From an uncultured Bacteroidaceae bacterium (lineage in GTDB: Bacteria; Bacteroidota; Bacteroidia; Bacteroidales; Bacteroidaceae), in contig CAKQRW010000010.1 of the NCBI GenBank assembly GCA_934271655.1, positions 3,669 to 67,668 on the forward strand: a stretch of 64,000 nt of DNA. The letters are read 5' to 3'. Under the pieces are notes generated by a model. That model saw only the letters and a list, made by a program, of their open reading frames with translations, did no database searches and was not told the DNA's origin. The position numbers and the translations under genes are program-made. Numbering within the stretch: position 1 is the first letter of the stretch; each line of letters opens with the position of its first letter. This document shows, in pieces, positions 8,784-17,281 of this stretch.

Positions 8784-10037
8784 TCAACGCTTGCTTGTTA
8801 CAGATGCTACATACCCATCAATATCCTTGATGAAGTCCTGACCTACAGGCACACCATTGCGCACGCAGAACTCGTCATATACGGCCTGCCACGGCATGGC
8901 CTTCTGTTCCTCTATGAGCGCAAGCACCTTATATCCCTCACCCGCAAGCTCATGCCGCGATATTGTCTCACGCGGTTCGAGCAAAGCTCTGAGCATGCAT
9001 TTCTGGGCAGCCCGCGAGCCAATGACATAGGCTCCAATACGGTTGATGGAGCCGTCAAAGAAGTCGAGGCCATAATGTACTCTGTCAAGGGCTCCAGCAC
9101 GGACTATCTCGAAGAAAAGCTCCTGTGTAGGATCGTCCATTATGGTGACATGGTCTGAGTCCCATCTCACAGGACGGCTCACATGAAGCATGAGTTCCTT
9201 GATAAAAGGCAGCAATGCGCTCACCTTGTCGGCAGGCGACTCTGTCGGATGATAATGGCCAGTGTCTATAGTGACAATCTTGTCATTCTGCGCGGCATAA
9301 GCTGTGTAAAAGTCATGGCTTCCCACAGTGAAGCTCTCAAGCCCTATGCCGAAGACTTTGCCTTCTATGCAGTCTTTCATCATGGGCTGCTTCTTCTCAA
9401 ATATCTCGTCAAGAGACTTCTTCAAGAGGTTGCGGTAGAGAGCGTGGTTGACACTTACATCCTTGCATCCGTCATGCACCCACAAGTTCATTATGCAAGG
9501 GTCGCCTTGAGCCTCGCCCATGGCATTGGCTATGTCACGGCATCGCTTGGTGTGCTCCACCCAGAACTGGCGTATGCCCTCGTCCGGATTGGCCAAGGAA
9601 AGCGAACCGCTCTTAGGATGAGAGAATGAAGAGGAATTGAAGTCAAGTTTGGTGTCGTGCTCCTTTGCCCAGTCTATCCACGACTGGAAATATTCCACAG
9701 TCACCTCATCTCTGTCCACCACTTTGCCTTTGAAGTCACCATATATCTCATGAAGGTTGAGACGGTGGTTGCCAGGTATGAGGCTCTTTGCCTTCAGGAT
9801 GTCGGCACGCAGCTCATCAATGTTGCGTGCTGCGCCAGGAAAGTTGCCGGTGCTCTGAATGCCGCCGCTCATAGCGCCAGCCTGCACTTCAAAGCCATGC
9901 ACATCGTCTGCCTGCCAGCAATGCAATGACAGGTGGAAATCCTGCAGTTGCCTGAGCACTGCCTCTGTGTCCACACCAATTTCAGCGTAACGTGCCTTTG
10001 CTACCTCATACGCTTTCTCAATAAGTTCTGATTTCAT
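8784..10037 (-). CDS. rhaA: L-rhamnose isomerase
   Basis: A 417-residue enzyme (419 in E. coli) that converts L-rhamnose to L-rhamnulose in the cytoplasm with a divalent metal. The whole length matches the family, including LSLHCWQADDVHGFE near residue 32, LDFNSSSFSHPKS, NLWVHDGCKD, IGLESFTVGSHDFY and DTGHYHPTESPADK, then WDSDHVTIMDD. The metal-binding Glu/Asp/His residues lie in these conserved blocks. Second gene of the rha unit, 118 bases after rhaB; that gap is filled by a CTATAG repeat block. Confidence 0.96.
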   Translation of the reverse strand: MKSELIEKAYEVAKARYAEIGVDTEAVLRQLQDFHLSLHCWQADDVHGFEVQAGAMSGGIQSTGNFPGAARNIDELRADILKAKSLIPGNHRLNLHEIYGDFKGKVVDRDEVTVEYFQSWIDWAKEHDTKLDFNSSSFSHPKSGSLSLANPDEGIRQFWVEHTKRCRDIANAMGEAQGDPCIMNLWVHDGCKDVSVNHALYRNLLKKSLDEIFEKKQPMMKDCIEGKVFGIGLESFTVGSHDFYTAYAAQNDKIVTIDTGHYHPTESPADKVSALLPFIKELMLHVSRPVRWDSDHVTIMDDPTQELFFEIVRAGALDRVHYGLDFFDGSINRIGAYVIGSRAAQKCMLRALLEPRETISRHELAGEGYKVLALIEEQKAMPWQAVYDEFCVRNGVPVGQDFIKDIDGYVASVTSKR

Positions 10038-10072
10038 TTTTCTTACAATAAGTTTATAGGTTAATATTATAT

Positions 10073-10163
10073 TATAGGAGTTATAGAGGCTATAGAAGCT
10101 ATAGAGTCGGCAAACATCCTCCAGACTAAAGCCAAGGCTATAGAGGCTATAGAGGCTATAGAG
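10073..10163. repeat. CTATAG-type tandem repeat overlapping the 3' end of rhaB
   Basis: Two clusters of about 9-base units of the form GGCTATAGA are separated by 40 unrelated bases. The right cluster contains GGCTATAGAGGCTATAGAG. The block overlaps the last eight bases of rhaB. The rhaB stop (TAG, read on the minus strand) and its preceding Leu codon are one CTATAG unit. Similar blocks occur at about 17176, 20963, 44220, 44936 and 48214. Confidence 0.8.
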
Positions 10164-11625
10164 CTGTTACAGCCAGATATTTCTCATAAGCCTCACGCCA
10201 CATTTCTGTATCCTGCGGCAAATACTCACTCATTTCTATAGAGTTTGCAACCACTTTTCTCATCTCCAGCATGTCTCTGACACACCCAGAAGCTTTGGCC
10301 TGAAGCATTATATTGCCAATGGCTGTGCCTTCAACAGGTCCTGCCAGAACAGGCATCCCCAAGCTGTTGGCCGTAAACTGCATAAGCTTCGCATTGCGCG
10401 AGCCTCCGCCTATGACATGAAGAGTCTCTATCTCGAAAGGAGCGAGTTCCTTCAGATAGCCCATCACCTGACGGTAGCGCAACGCAAGGCTCTCAAAGAT
10501 GCAACGTGTCATGGAACGATAATCCGCAGGCACCACTTGTCCTGTCTTCTCGCAGTAATCCTTTATCGCACCTGTCATGCTCGCAGGATTGGCAAAGTCT
10601 GGCGCATCTGGATTGATGAAGCACTGGAAGGCAGGCGCTGTCATGCTCTCGTCTATCAATTGGGGAATGCCTGACGGCGCATCCGCCCATTCCTGGCGGC
10701 AGCGCTCGAATATCCACATTCCACATATGTTCTTCAGGAAGCGCGTGGTGCCTTCCACGCCACCCTCGTTGGTGAAGTTGTACTCAAAGCCCTTTTTGCT
10801 GATGATGGCCTCCTTGACTTCTATGCCAAGCAGTGACCATGTGCCACAGCTGAGATAAGCGAAATTCTCATTCCTGGCTGGCACAGAAGCCACAGCCGCC
10901 CCTGTGTCGTGACCAGCCACAGCCACCACGGGCACAGCTCCAAGACCGGTCATCCTCTGCACCTCAGCCGACAAGTGCCCCACTTCATCACAGGGATTGA
11001 CATACCTTCCGAACATCTTTTCTGTCAGCCCTATAGCACCAATCAGTTCGTCATCGATGCGCTTGGTTATCGGATTGAGAAACTGGCTCGTGGAAAGTAT
11101 GGTGTATTCACACACGGCCTCGCCTGTCAGCAGGTACATCAGAGCGTCTGGCACAAACAGTATCTTGTCCGCAGCCTCAAGCGCGGAGTCACCGTGGCTG
11201 CGCATGGCAGACAGCTGGAACAGAGTGTTGAACTGCATAAACTGTATGCCAGTCTTCTCATACACCTTGTCCTTTGGCATCATCTTGAAATATTCCTCCA
11301 TGCTGCCATCGGTGTGCGGGTCGCGGTAACAATACGGATTGCGCAGCACTCCGCCGTCCTTGCCAATAAGGACCACATCGACTCCCCACGTGTCTATTCC
11401 GACAGATGCAATGTCTATATGTTCGTCTGCCACAAGCTTCAGCCCTCGGACCACTTCGCCAAACAAGGCATAAATGTCCCAATAGTAGTGTCCGGCCATC
11501 TCTATTATCTTGTTCGGGAACCTCGTCAGTTCCCTCTGTACCAATCTGTCCCCCTCCAAGGTTCCCAAGATTGTCCGTCCGCTCGTCGCACCAAGGTCAA
11601 CGGCAAAAAAGTTAGCATTTCCCAT
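10156..11625 (-). CDS. rhaB: L-rhamnulokinase
   Basis: A 489-residue sugar kinase of the FGGY family, the same length as E. coli RhaB. It phosphorylates L-rhamnulose with ATP. The N-terminal ATPase motif is FFAVDLGATSGRT. The middle has SVGIDTWGVDVVLIG and the substrate-proximal YCYRDPHTDGSM. The C-terminal ATPase domain has VAGHDTGAAVAS, YLSCGTWSLLG and the adenosine loop HVIGGGSRNAKLMQFTA. First gene of the rha unit, transcribed divergently from pflB across a 210-base region with promoter boxes on both strands. Its stop codon lies inside a CTATAG repeat block. Confidence 0.95.
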   Translation of the reverse strand: MGNANFFAVDLGATSGRTILGTLEGDRLVQRELTRFPNKIIEMAGHYYWDIYALFGEVVRGLKLVADEHIDIASVGIDTWGVDVVLIGKDGGVLRNPYCYRDPHTDGSMEEYFKMMPKDKVYEKTGIQFMQFNTLFQLSAMRSHGDSALEAADKILFVPDALMYLLTGEAVCEYTILSTSQFLNPITKRIDDELIGAIGLTEKMFGRYVNPCDEVGHLSAEVQRMTGLGAVPVVAVAGHDTGAAVASVPARNENFAYLSCGTWSLLGIEVKEAIISKKGFEYNFTNEGGVEGTTRFLKNICGMWIFERCRQEWADAPSGIPQLIDESMTAPAFQCFINPDAPDFANPASMTGAIKDYCEKTGQVVPADYRSMTRCIFESLALRYRQVMGYLKELAPFEIETLHVIGGGSRNAKLMQFTANSLGMPVLAGPVEGTAIGNIMLQAKASGCVRDMLEMRKVVANSIEMSEYLPQDTEMWREAYEKYLAVTAL

Positions 11626-11660
11626 CTTATATCAGTCAGTAAAGTAAGTAAAAAGATGTA

Positions 11661-11692
11661 CAAAGTTAACACTTTTTCTTAACCGTTACAAT
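11661..11692 (-). promoter_or_regulatory. Promoter of the rhamnose operon
   Basis: Read on the minus strand: -33 ATTG (11689-11692), 20-base spacer, -7 TAACTTTG (11661-11668). The start site would be near 11654, about 28 bases before rhaB. The -33 box is imperfect. Confidence 0.6.
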
Positions 11693-11750
11693 CTTTATCA
11701 AGAAATACAAGCCACTGCCACAGCTTTTTTTATATCTATACATAAAAAGC

Positions 11751-11781
11751 CTTGTATTGTAATGAAAAAAACGTATCTTTG
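11751..11781 (+). promoter_or_regulatory. Promoter of pflB
   Basis: -33 CTTG (11751-11754), 19-base spacer, -7 TATCTTTG (11774-11781). The leader to pflB is about 48 bases. It lies back to back with the rha promoter. Confidence 0.7.
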
Positions 11782-11835
11782 TACCGTATTTACAAAAGAC
11801 AGATTAATTATTAACCCTCAAACTTTGTTCATTAC

Positions 11836-14076
11836 ATGAAATTATCAAATCACATCGAAGGTTTTGAAGGCTACATGTGGAAGCGCGAAATCAACGTACG
11901 CGATTTCATTCAGCACAACTACACCCCTTATACAGGCGACGAGTCTTTCCTCGTCGGCCCCACTGCAAAGACAACAGCTCTGTGGAACAAGCTCACAGAG
12001 ATGTTCAAAGTTGAACGTGAGAAAGGAGTCTACGACGCGGAGCAGAAGCTGCCACAGTCTATCGACACTTACGGAGCAGGATACATAGACAAGGACAACG
12101 AGGTCATAGTTGGTCTCCAGACAGACGCCCCACTCAAGCGAGGCATCTTCCCAAAGGGAGGCATCCGCATGGTGGAGAGCGCTCTCAAGGCTTACGGTTA
12201 TGAGCTCGACCCATCTACAAAGGAGATTTACACCAAGTACCGCAAGACACACAACGAGGGTGTGTTCTCTGCATACAACAAGGACATTCGTGCTGCACGC
12301 CACGCACACATCATCACAGGACTGCCTGACGCATACGGACGCGGACGCATCATCGGCGACTACCGCCGCATAGCCCTCTACGGTGTGGACAATCTCATCG
12401 AGGAGAAGAAGCGTTTCCTGGAGCGTCTCGACATACAGGAGATGACAGAAGAATGCATCCAGAGACGTGAGGAGACATCAGAGCAGATTGCCGCCCTCAA
12501 GAGCTTTGTGAAGATGTGCGCCAACTATGGATTTGACGTGACACGCCCTGCAAAGGACGCTCGCGAGGCTGTACAGTTCGTTTATTTCGGTTATCTCGGA
12601 GCTGTCAAGGACCAGGACGGCGCAGCCATGTCTATCGGCCGTGTAAGCACATTCCTCGACATCTTCATCGAGAAGGACATCAAAGACGGCAAGCTCACTG
12701 AGGAAGAAGCGCAGGAACTCATCGACCAGCTTATCATCAAGCTCCGCATAGTGCGTTTCCTCCGCACACCTGAATACAACGACCTCTTCTCTGGCGACCC
12801 TGTATGGGTCACTGAGTCTATCGGCGGCATGGGTGTTGACGGACGTCCAATGGTCACAAAGACATCATACCGTGTGCTCCACACACTCGACAACCTCGGC
12901 CCTGCACCAGAGCCAAACCTCACAGTGCTGTGGGCACAGAATCTTCCTGAGAACTGGAAGAAATACTGTGCGAGCATGTCTATCAAGACATCTGCCATCC
13001 AGTATGAGAACGATGACCTCATGCGTCCAGACTACGGAGATGACTACGGAATAGCATGCTGCGTGAGCCCAATGAAGATTGGCAAGCAGATGCAGTTCTT
13101 CGGCGCACGCGCCAACCTTGCCAAATGTCTCCTCTATGCCATCAACGGTGGACGCGACGAGATATCTGGCGAGCAGATTGGCCCTGACTTCGCACCAATC
13201 ACAGGCGACTACCTTGAGTACGACGAACTCATGTACAAGTTTGAGAACATGATGCGCTGGCTCGCCAAGACTTATGTCAACGCACTCAAGATCATCCACT
13301 ACATGCACGACAAGTATGACTACGAGGCATACCAGATGTCACTCATCGACGGAGATGTCATCCGCACACGCGCAACAGGCATCGCAGGTCTCTCTATCGT
13401 GACAGACTCACTCGCAGCTGTCAAGTACGGCAAAGTGCGCATCATCCGCGATGAGCGCGGCATAGCTACTGGCTTCGAGCAGGAGGGCACTCCATCAATG
13501 CCATTCGGCAACAATGACGAGAGAACAGACCAGCTTGCCCTGATGATTACAGAGAAGTTCATGGAATATCTCCGTCAGCACGAGACATACCGCCACGCCA
13601 TCCCTACACAGTCACTCCTGACCATCACATCCAACGTGGTGTACGGCAAGAACACAGGAGCCACACCAGACGGACGTCCAAAGGGCGTGCCATTCGCTCC
13701 AGGTGCCAACCCAATGAACGGACGCGACATCAAGGGTGCGGTAGCAGCTCTCTCTTCTGTGGCTAAGCTCCCGTTCCACCACAGCCACGACGGCATCTCT
13801 TACACCTTCGCCATCTCTCCAGGCACACTTGGCAAGGAGACAGAGACTAAGATTGCCAACCTCGTGAACCTCATGGACGGCTACTTCACTCCAGACGGCG
13901 GACACCACCTCAACGTGAACGTCTTTGACCGCGAGCTTCTTGTTGATGCTATGGAGCACCCTGAGAAGTATCCGCAGCTCACAATACGTGTCAGCGGCTA
14001 CGCAGTCAACTTTGTGAAGCTCACACGCGAGCAGCAGCTCGACGTGCTGTCACGCACCATCAACAAGTCTCTTTAA
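11836..14076 (+). CDS. pflB: Formate C-acetyltransferase (pyruvate formate-lyase)
   Basis: Glycyl-radical enzyme of 746 residues that converts pyruvate and CoA to acetyl-CoA and formate in anaerobic metabolism. The catalytic cysteine pair is Cys408-Cys409 in GIACCVSPMKIG. The radical-bearing Gly721 is in IRVSGYAVNF. FRTPEYNDLFSGDP and ATPDGRPKGVPFAPGANP are further family blocks. Length is close to the usual 740-760. The activating enzyme gene follows after 30 bases, so this is a normal pflBA operon. The enzyme is oxygen-sensitive, consistent with an obligate or strict anaerobe. Confidence 0.97.
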   Translation: MKLSNHIEGFEGYMWKREINVRDFIQHNYTPYTGDESFLVGPTAKTTALWNKLTEMFKVEREKGVYDAEQKLPQSIDTYGAGYIDKDNEVIVGLQTDAPLKRGIFPKGGIRMVESALKAYGYELDPSTKEIYTKYRKTHNEGVFSAYNKDIRAARHAHIITGLPDAYGRGRIIGDYRRIALYGVDNLIEEKKRFLERLDIQEMTEECIQRREETSEQIAALKSFVKMCANYGFDVTRPAKDAREAVQFVYFGYLGAVKDQDGAAMSIGRVSTFLDIFIEKDIKDGKLTEEEAQELIDQLIIKLRIVRFLRTPEYNDLFSGDPVWVTESIGGMGVDGRPMVTKTSYRVLHTLDNLGPAPEPNLTVLWAQNLPENWKKYCASMSIKTSAIQYENDDLMRPDYGDDYGIACCVSPMKIGKQMQFFGARANLAKCLLYAINGGRDEISGEQIGPDFAPITGDYLEYDELMYKFENMMRWLAKTYVNALKIIHYMHDKYDYEAYQMSLIDGDVIRTRATGIAGLSIVTDSLAAVKYGKVRIIRDERGIATGFEQEGTPSMPFGNNDERTDQLALMITEKFMEYLRQHETYRHAIPTQSLLTITSNVVYGKNTGATPDGRPKGVPFAPGANPMNGRDIKGAVAALSSVAKLPFHHSHDGISYTFAISPGTLGKETETKIANLVNLMDGYFTPDGGHHLNVNVFDRELLVDAMEHPEKYPQLTIRVSGYAVNFVKLTREQQLDVLSRTINKSL

Positions 14077-14106
14077 TTGACACAAAAGTCTATTTAACTG
14101 ACACAT

Positions 14107-14835
14107 ATGAAAGGAAGACTCCATAGTTTAGAGTCCTTCGGTACAGTCGACGGCCCTGGGATAAGGTTTGTAGCCTTTTTCCAGGGCTGTCCTATGCGAT
14201 GCGCCTTTTGCCACAATCCCGACACATGGGATCCGAAAGGGCCTGTGCAGTATGAGATGACACCCGAAGAACTCGTCACAGAAGTGAAACGATACAAGAG
14301 TTTCATCAAGAGCGGAGGCGTGACATGCACAGGAGGCGAACCGCTCATGCAAGCCGACTTTCTCATCGAGTTTCTCCGTTTGTGCAAAGAAGCGGGCTTC
14401 CACACAGCGCTCGACACCAGCGGAGCCATCTTCAATGACAAGGCGCGCACAGCTCTGCAATACACAGACCTCGTGCTTCTCGACATCAAGACGCTGGATG
14501 ACAGCCTGCACAAGTCGTACACAGCCGTGACACGCGACAACAACCAGGCCATGCTCGACTACCTGCAGAGCATAAACAAACCCACGTGGATTCGCCATGT
14601 TGTGGTGCCTGGCTATACCGACGACGATGAGCGTCTCACAGCTGTGGCGCGCCATGTGGCTAAGTATGATAATGTGGAGCGTGTGGAGATTCTCCCCTAC
14701 CACACCATGGGAGAGTTCAAATACAAGGAGCTTGGCATTCCATACCGCCTTGAAGGCATTGAGCCACTCTCGGAAGAGAGGAAAGAAAATGCCAAGAGCA
14801 TATTCAGGAAGTATGTGCATGTTCCTGTCGTCTGA
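14107..14835 (+). CDS. pflA: Pyruvate formate-lyase-activating enzyme (radical SAM)
   Basis: A 242-residue radical SAM enzyme that installs the glycyl radical on PflB. The cluster motif CxxxCxxC is Cys28, Cys32 and Cys35 in GCPMRCAFCHNPD. The SAM-binding GGEP motif appears as CTGGEPLMQ, and LDTSGAIF and WIRHVVVPGYTDD are typical. Length matches E. coli PflA (246). It lies 30 bases downstream of pflB on the same strand. Confidence 0.96.
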   Translation: MKGRLHSLESFGTVDGPGIRFVAFFQGCPMRCAFCHNPDTWDPKGPVQYEMTPEELVTEVKRYKSFIKSGGVTCTGGEPLMQADFLIEFLRLCKEAGFHTALDTSGAIFNDKARTALQYTDLVLLDIKTLDDSLHKSYTAVTRDNNQAMLDYLQSINKPTWIRHVVVPGYTDDDERLTAVARHVAKYDNVERVEILPYHTMGEFKYKELGIPYRLEGIEPLSEERKENAKSIFRKYVHVPVV

Positions 14836-14893
14836 GCATCAAAGATATTCAAGAGCAAGCAGGATGCCATGACCTCAGTCACCTGCCAACACA

Positions 14894-14927
14894 AAGCGGT
14901 GGCCTGCATATTGTCAGGTCACCGCTT
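14894..14927. terminator. Hairpin between convergent pflA and GH51 genes
   Basis: AAGCGGTG(G)CCTG (14894-14906) pairs with CAGG(T)CACCGCTT (14915-14927) around an eight-base loop. It is followed on the plus strand by an A/T stretch rather than a T run, so it may serve both convergent transcripts. Confidence 0.6.
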
Positions 14928-15008
14928 CTAATATATATATATGTATAATACCTATTGATTACTTTCCACCTGCCAGCATACATTGCAGCAGGCCTATCTT
15001 TCCTGGAA

Positions 15009-17003
15009 TTATTTCTTTATCTTGATCACGTAGAATGTCCTTGCTGGGACAGAGATGCCGCTTGATGGGGCAGCTACAGTGATGGAAGAAGACTGAGGCA
15101 CAATCTTTGTCGGCTCATCGAGAGTGTTCTCCGCATCAAGGTTGTCTGAGTGGAGAGAAATAAGTTCTGCCTTGTGGTCTCCCTTCTTCATGCCCTTCAG
15201 GTTGAGCGTCACATCCTGAGCCTTGTCACCTGTATTAGCCACCTTGATGATAATCTCATTTGTCTTCTTGTCCACAACAGCAGAGGCGAAGAGTCCGTTC
15301 TGCCCATCATTGCCAGCCACAGGCTTGCCATTCATTGTAAGAGGAATGACATTTGTTCCCTTGTTCAGGGAGTAGAGCTGCTGCACATAGTAAGAGCATG
15401 AGTTGAACTTGCGGAGGTTGTCATACCATATAGCGTCCGGACGCCACTGCCATCCCTCCACGTGAGCGAAGAGAGGTGCGTAGGTAGCCATCTCCACCAC
15501 ATCAGCGTTGCGCTCCATGTCTGTCATGAACGCAGCCTCCATAAGAGCTGCATTGAAGTGGTTCCACTTCTTTCCCTTTCCGTGGCAAGCATACTCACCC
15601 GCGAACACCTTTGGTGCCTTCTTTGAGCGGTCATAGTTGTCATAGCGGTTTCCGCTCTTGAGGAACCAGTTCTCGTTGCGGTAGAAATGCTCATCATAGA
15701 GGTCGCAGCCTATTTCCTTCATGCGTGGCTGGAGCATGTCAAACTCCTTGCCCTCAGAGTTTGGGCCAGTAGTGCCAATGAGCTTGATTTCAGGATGCAC
15801 CTTGCGTATAGCCTCAACAAATATCTTCAGACGCTTAGTGAAAGCTGGATTGTCCTCATAGTCCCACTGCTCATTGCCCACGCCTAGATACTTCAGGTTG
15901 AATGGCTCTGGATGTCCCATGTCTGCGCGCAGCTTTGCCCACTGGTTCTTTGCAGGGTCACCATTGGCGAACTCAATCAGGTCGATGCAGTCGTCGATAT
16001 ATGGCTGGAGCTGGTCGAGAGGCACATGGACATGCTCCTCATCCTTGATATCGTTCTGATACTGGCAGCTCATGCCCACATTGAGCACAGGCAGCGGTTC
16101 TGCTCCAATCTCCTCCGACAACTGGAAAAACTCGAAGAATCCAAGTCCGTATGACTGGAAATAGTCTGGGAAGTAGCGGTGAGTGAAGGTGTAGTGCCAG
16201 CGGTTCTCGTTGAGCGGACGGTTCTCCACAGGGCCTACAGTGTTCTTCCACTGATAGCGAGTGGCCAGGTCTGTGCCCTCAACGATGCAGCCTCCAGGGA
16301 AGCGGAACACACCTGGGTGGAGCTGTTCAAGCGACTCAGCCAAGTCCTTGCGCATGCCGTTCTCATGTCCCTTGTATGTGTCCACTGGGAAAAGAGACAC
16401 GTGCTCCAGGTCGGTAGTGACCTTGCTGTCTCCCCACACGCGGAGATGTGCCTTTGCAAAAGTTCTGTTAGGCTTGATATTCACAGTATATTTCTTCCAT
16501 TCCTTGCCCGACACCTCAATGCCTGCATTGCCCAGCTTCTGGTCCTCGCCCATAGTGGCATTGTCTACAATGTCAATCCATATCTTGGCTGTGCCTCCGT
16601 CTGGCACGCGTGCCCATACAGAGAAGCGGTACTCCTCATTGGCCTTAACGCCGATTCCGAAGAAGCCCTCGTTCTCAATCATTGTATGCTTTTCACGGTG
16701 TCCTGCTGGAGCGAGGCGCACATAATGCGGGTTCTTGTTGAACGGGCCGTCGTCCTTCAGTGTTACTCCACCAGATATAGACCATCCTGCAAGACGGTCG
16801 GGAAACTCGAACGAGCGGTTCTTGACAAGCTCGCCATACAGTCCGCCGTCAGCGGCATAGTTGATGTCCTCAAAGAAGATGCCATACATTGTTGAAGGCA
16901 CAGGAGCCCCCACCTTAGATGTGTTGACATCGAATGTGTTTGTCTGGGCTGACATGCCAGCCGCAACAGCAAGTGCTGCAAACACAGAACAGAATCTTTT
17001 CAT
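15009..17003 (-). CDS. Secreted GH51 alpha-L-arabinofuranosidase
   Basis: A 664-residue glycosidase with an N-terminal signal peptide (MKRFCSVFAALAVAAGMSAQ). It removes arabinofuranosyl residues from arabinan, arabinoxylan or pectin side chains. The GH51 start GIFFEDINYAADGGLYGELV is followed by a carbohydrate-binding-like region (about 75-205) and the TIM barrel. Probable acid/base is Glu378 (YLGVGNEQW) and nucleophile Glu470 (FAGEYACHG). The C-terminal beta domain ends VPARTFYVIKIKK. It stands alone on the minus strand. A second GH51 gene at 53251 shares the architecture but differs in sequence and base composition. Confidence 0.92.
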   Translation of the reverse strand: MKRFCSVFAALAVAAGMSAQTNTFDVNTSKVGAPVPSTMYGIFFEDINYAADGGLYGELVKNRSFEFPDRLAGWSISGGVTLKDDGPFNKNPHYVRLAPAGHREKHTMIENEGFFGIGVKANEEYRFSVWARVPDGGTAKIWIDIVDNATMGEDQKLGNAGIEVSGKEWKKYTVNIKPNRTFAKAHLRVWGDSKVTTDLEHVSLFPVDTYKGHENGMRKDLAESLEQLHPGVFRFPGGCIVEGTDLATRYQWKNTVGPVENRPLNENRWHYTFTHRYFPDYFQSYGLGFFEFFQLSEEIGAEPLPVLNVGMSCQYQNDIKDEEHVHVPLDQLQPYIDDCIDLIEFANGDPAKNQWAKLRADMGHPEPFNLKYLGVGNEQWDYEDNPAFTKRLKIFVEAIRKVHPEIKLIGTTGPNSEGKEFDMLQPRMKEIGCDLYDEHFYRNENWFLKSGNRYDNYDRSKKAPKVFAGEYACHGKGKKWNHFNAALMEAAFMTDMERNADVVEMATYAPLFAHVEGWQWRPDAIWYDNLRKFNSCSYYVQQLYSLNKGTNVIPLTMNGKPVAGNDGQNGLFASAVVDKKTNEIIIKVANTGDKAQDVTLNLKGMKKGDHKAELISLHSDNLDAENTLDEPTKIVPQSSSITVAAPSSGISVPARTFYVIKIKK

Positions 17004-17046
17004 AAGTTAATAATAGTAGGTTAATGAAACTAAATGAATAATAGTG

Positions 17047-17078
17047 CAAATTTAATAAAACTAAACGAATATCACAAC
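17047..17078 (-). promoter_or_regulatory. Possible promoter of the GH51 gene
   Basis: On the minus strand, -7 TAAATTTG (17047-17054) and a weak -33 GTTG (17075-17078) lie 20 bases apart, about 44 bases before the gene start. Confidence 0.4.
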
Positions 17079-17175
17079 ATAGGTGCAGTTTTTTACCATA
17101 AATAATCTGTTTGGCAAGACATTTTACATAGAATGGAAAAGATTTTCATCTTTACAAAAGCTTTTTCTTAATAGT

Positions 17176-17222
17176 TTCTGCAGCCTTTATAGCCCATATA
17201 GTTCCTACAGTCTCTATAGCTT
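17176..17222. repeat. Degenerate CTATAG-type repeat
   Basis: Imperfect units (TTATAGCCCATATAG, CTACAGTCTCTATAGC) lie downstream of the UPF0210 gene, just past its terminator. They resemble the clearer blocks at 10073 and 44936 and are the most diverged of the set. Confidence 0.45.
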
Positions 17223-17235
17223 CGGCAGTCTCCTT

Positions 17236-17275
17236 AAAAAGAGCTATCCCTGGCTGCGTCGCCGCAGCCAGGGAT
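17236..17275 (-). terminator. Terminator of the ACT/UPF0210 operon
   Basis: A perfect 13-base stem (17263-17275 with 17246-17258, minus-strand order) around a four-base loop. On the minus strand it is followed by GCTCTTTTT. It begins six bases after the UPF0210 stop. Confidence 0.9.
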
Positions 17276-17281
17276 GGCATA

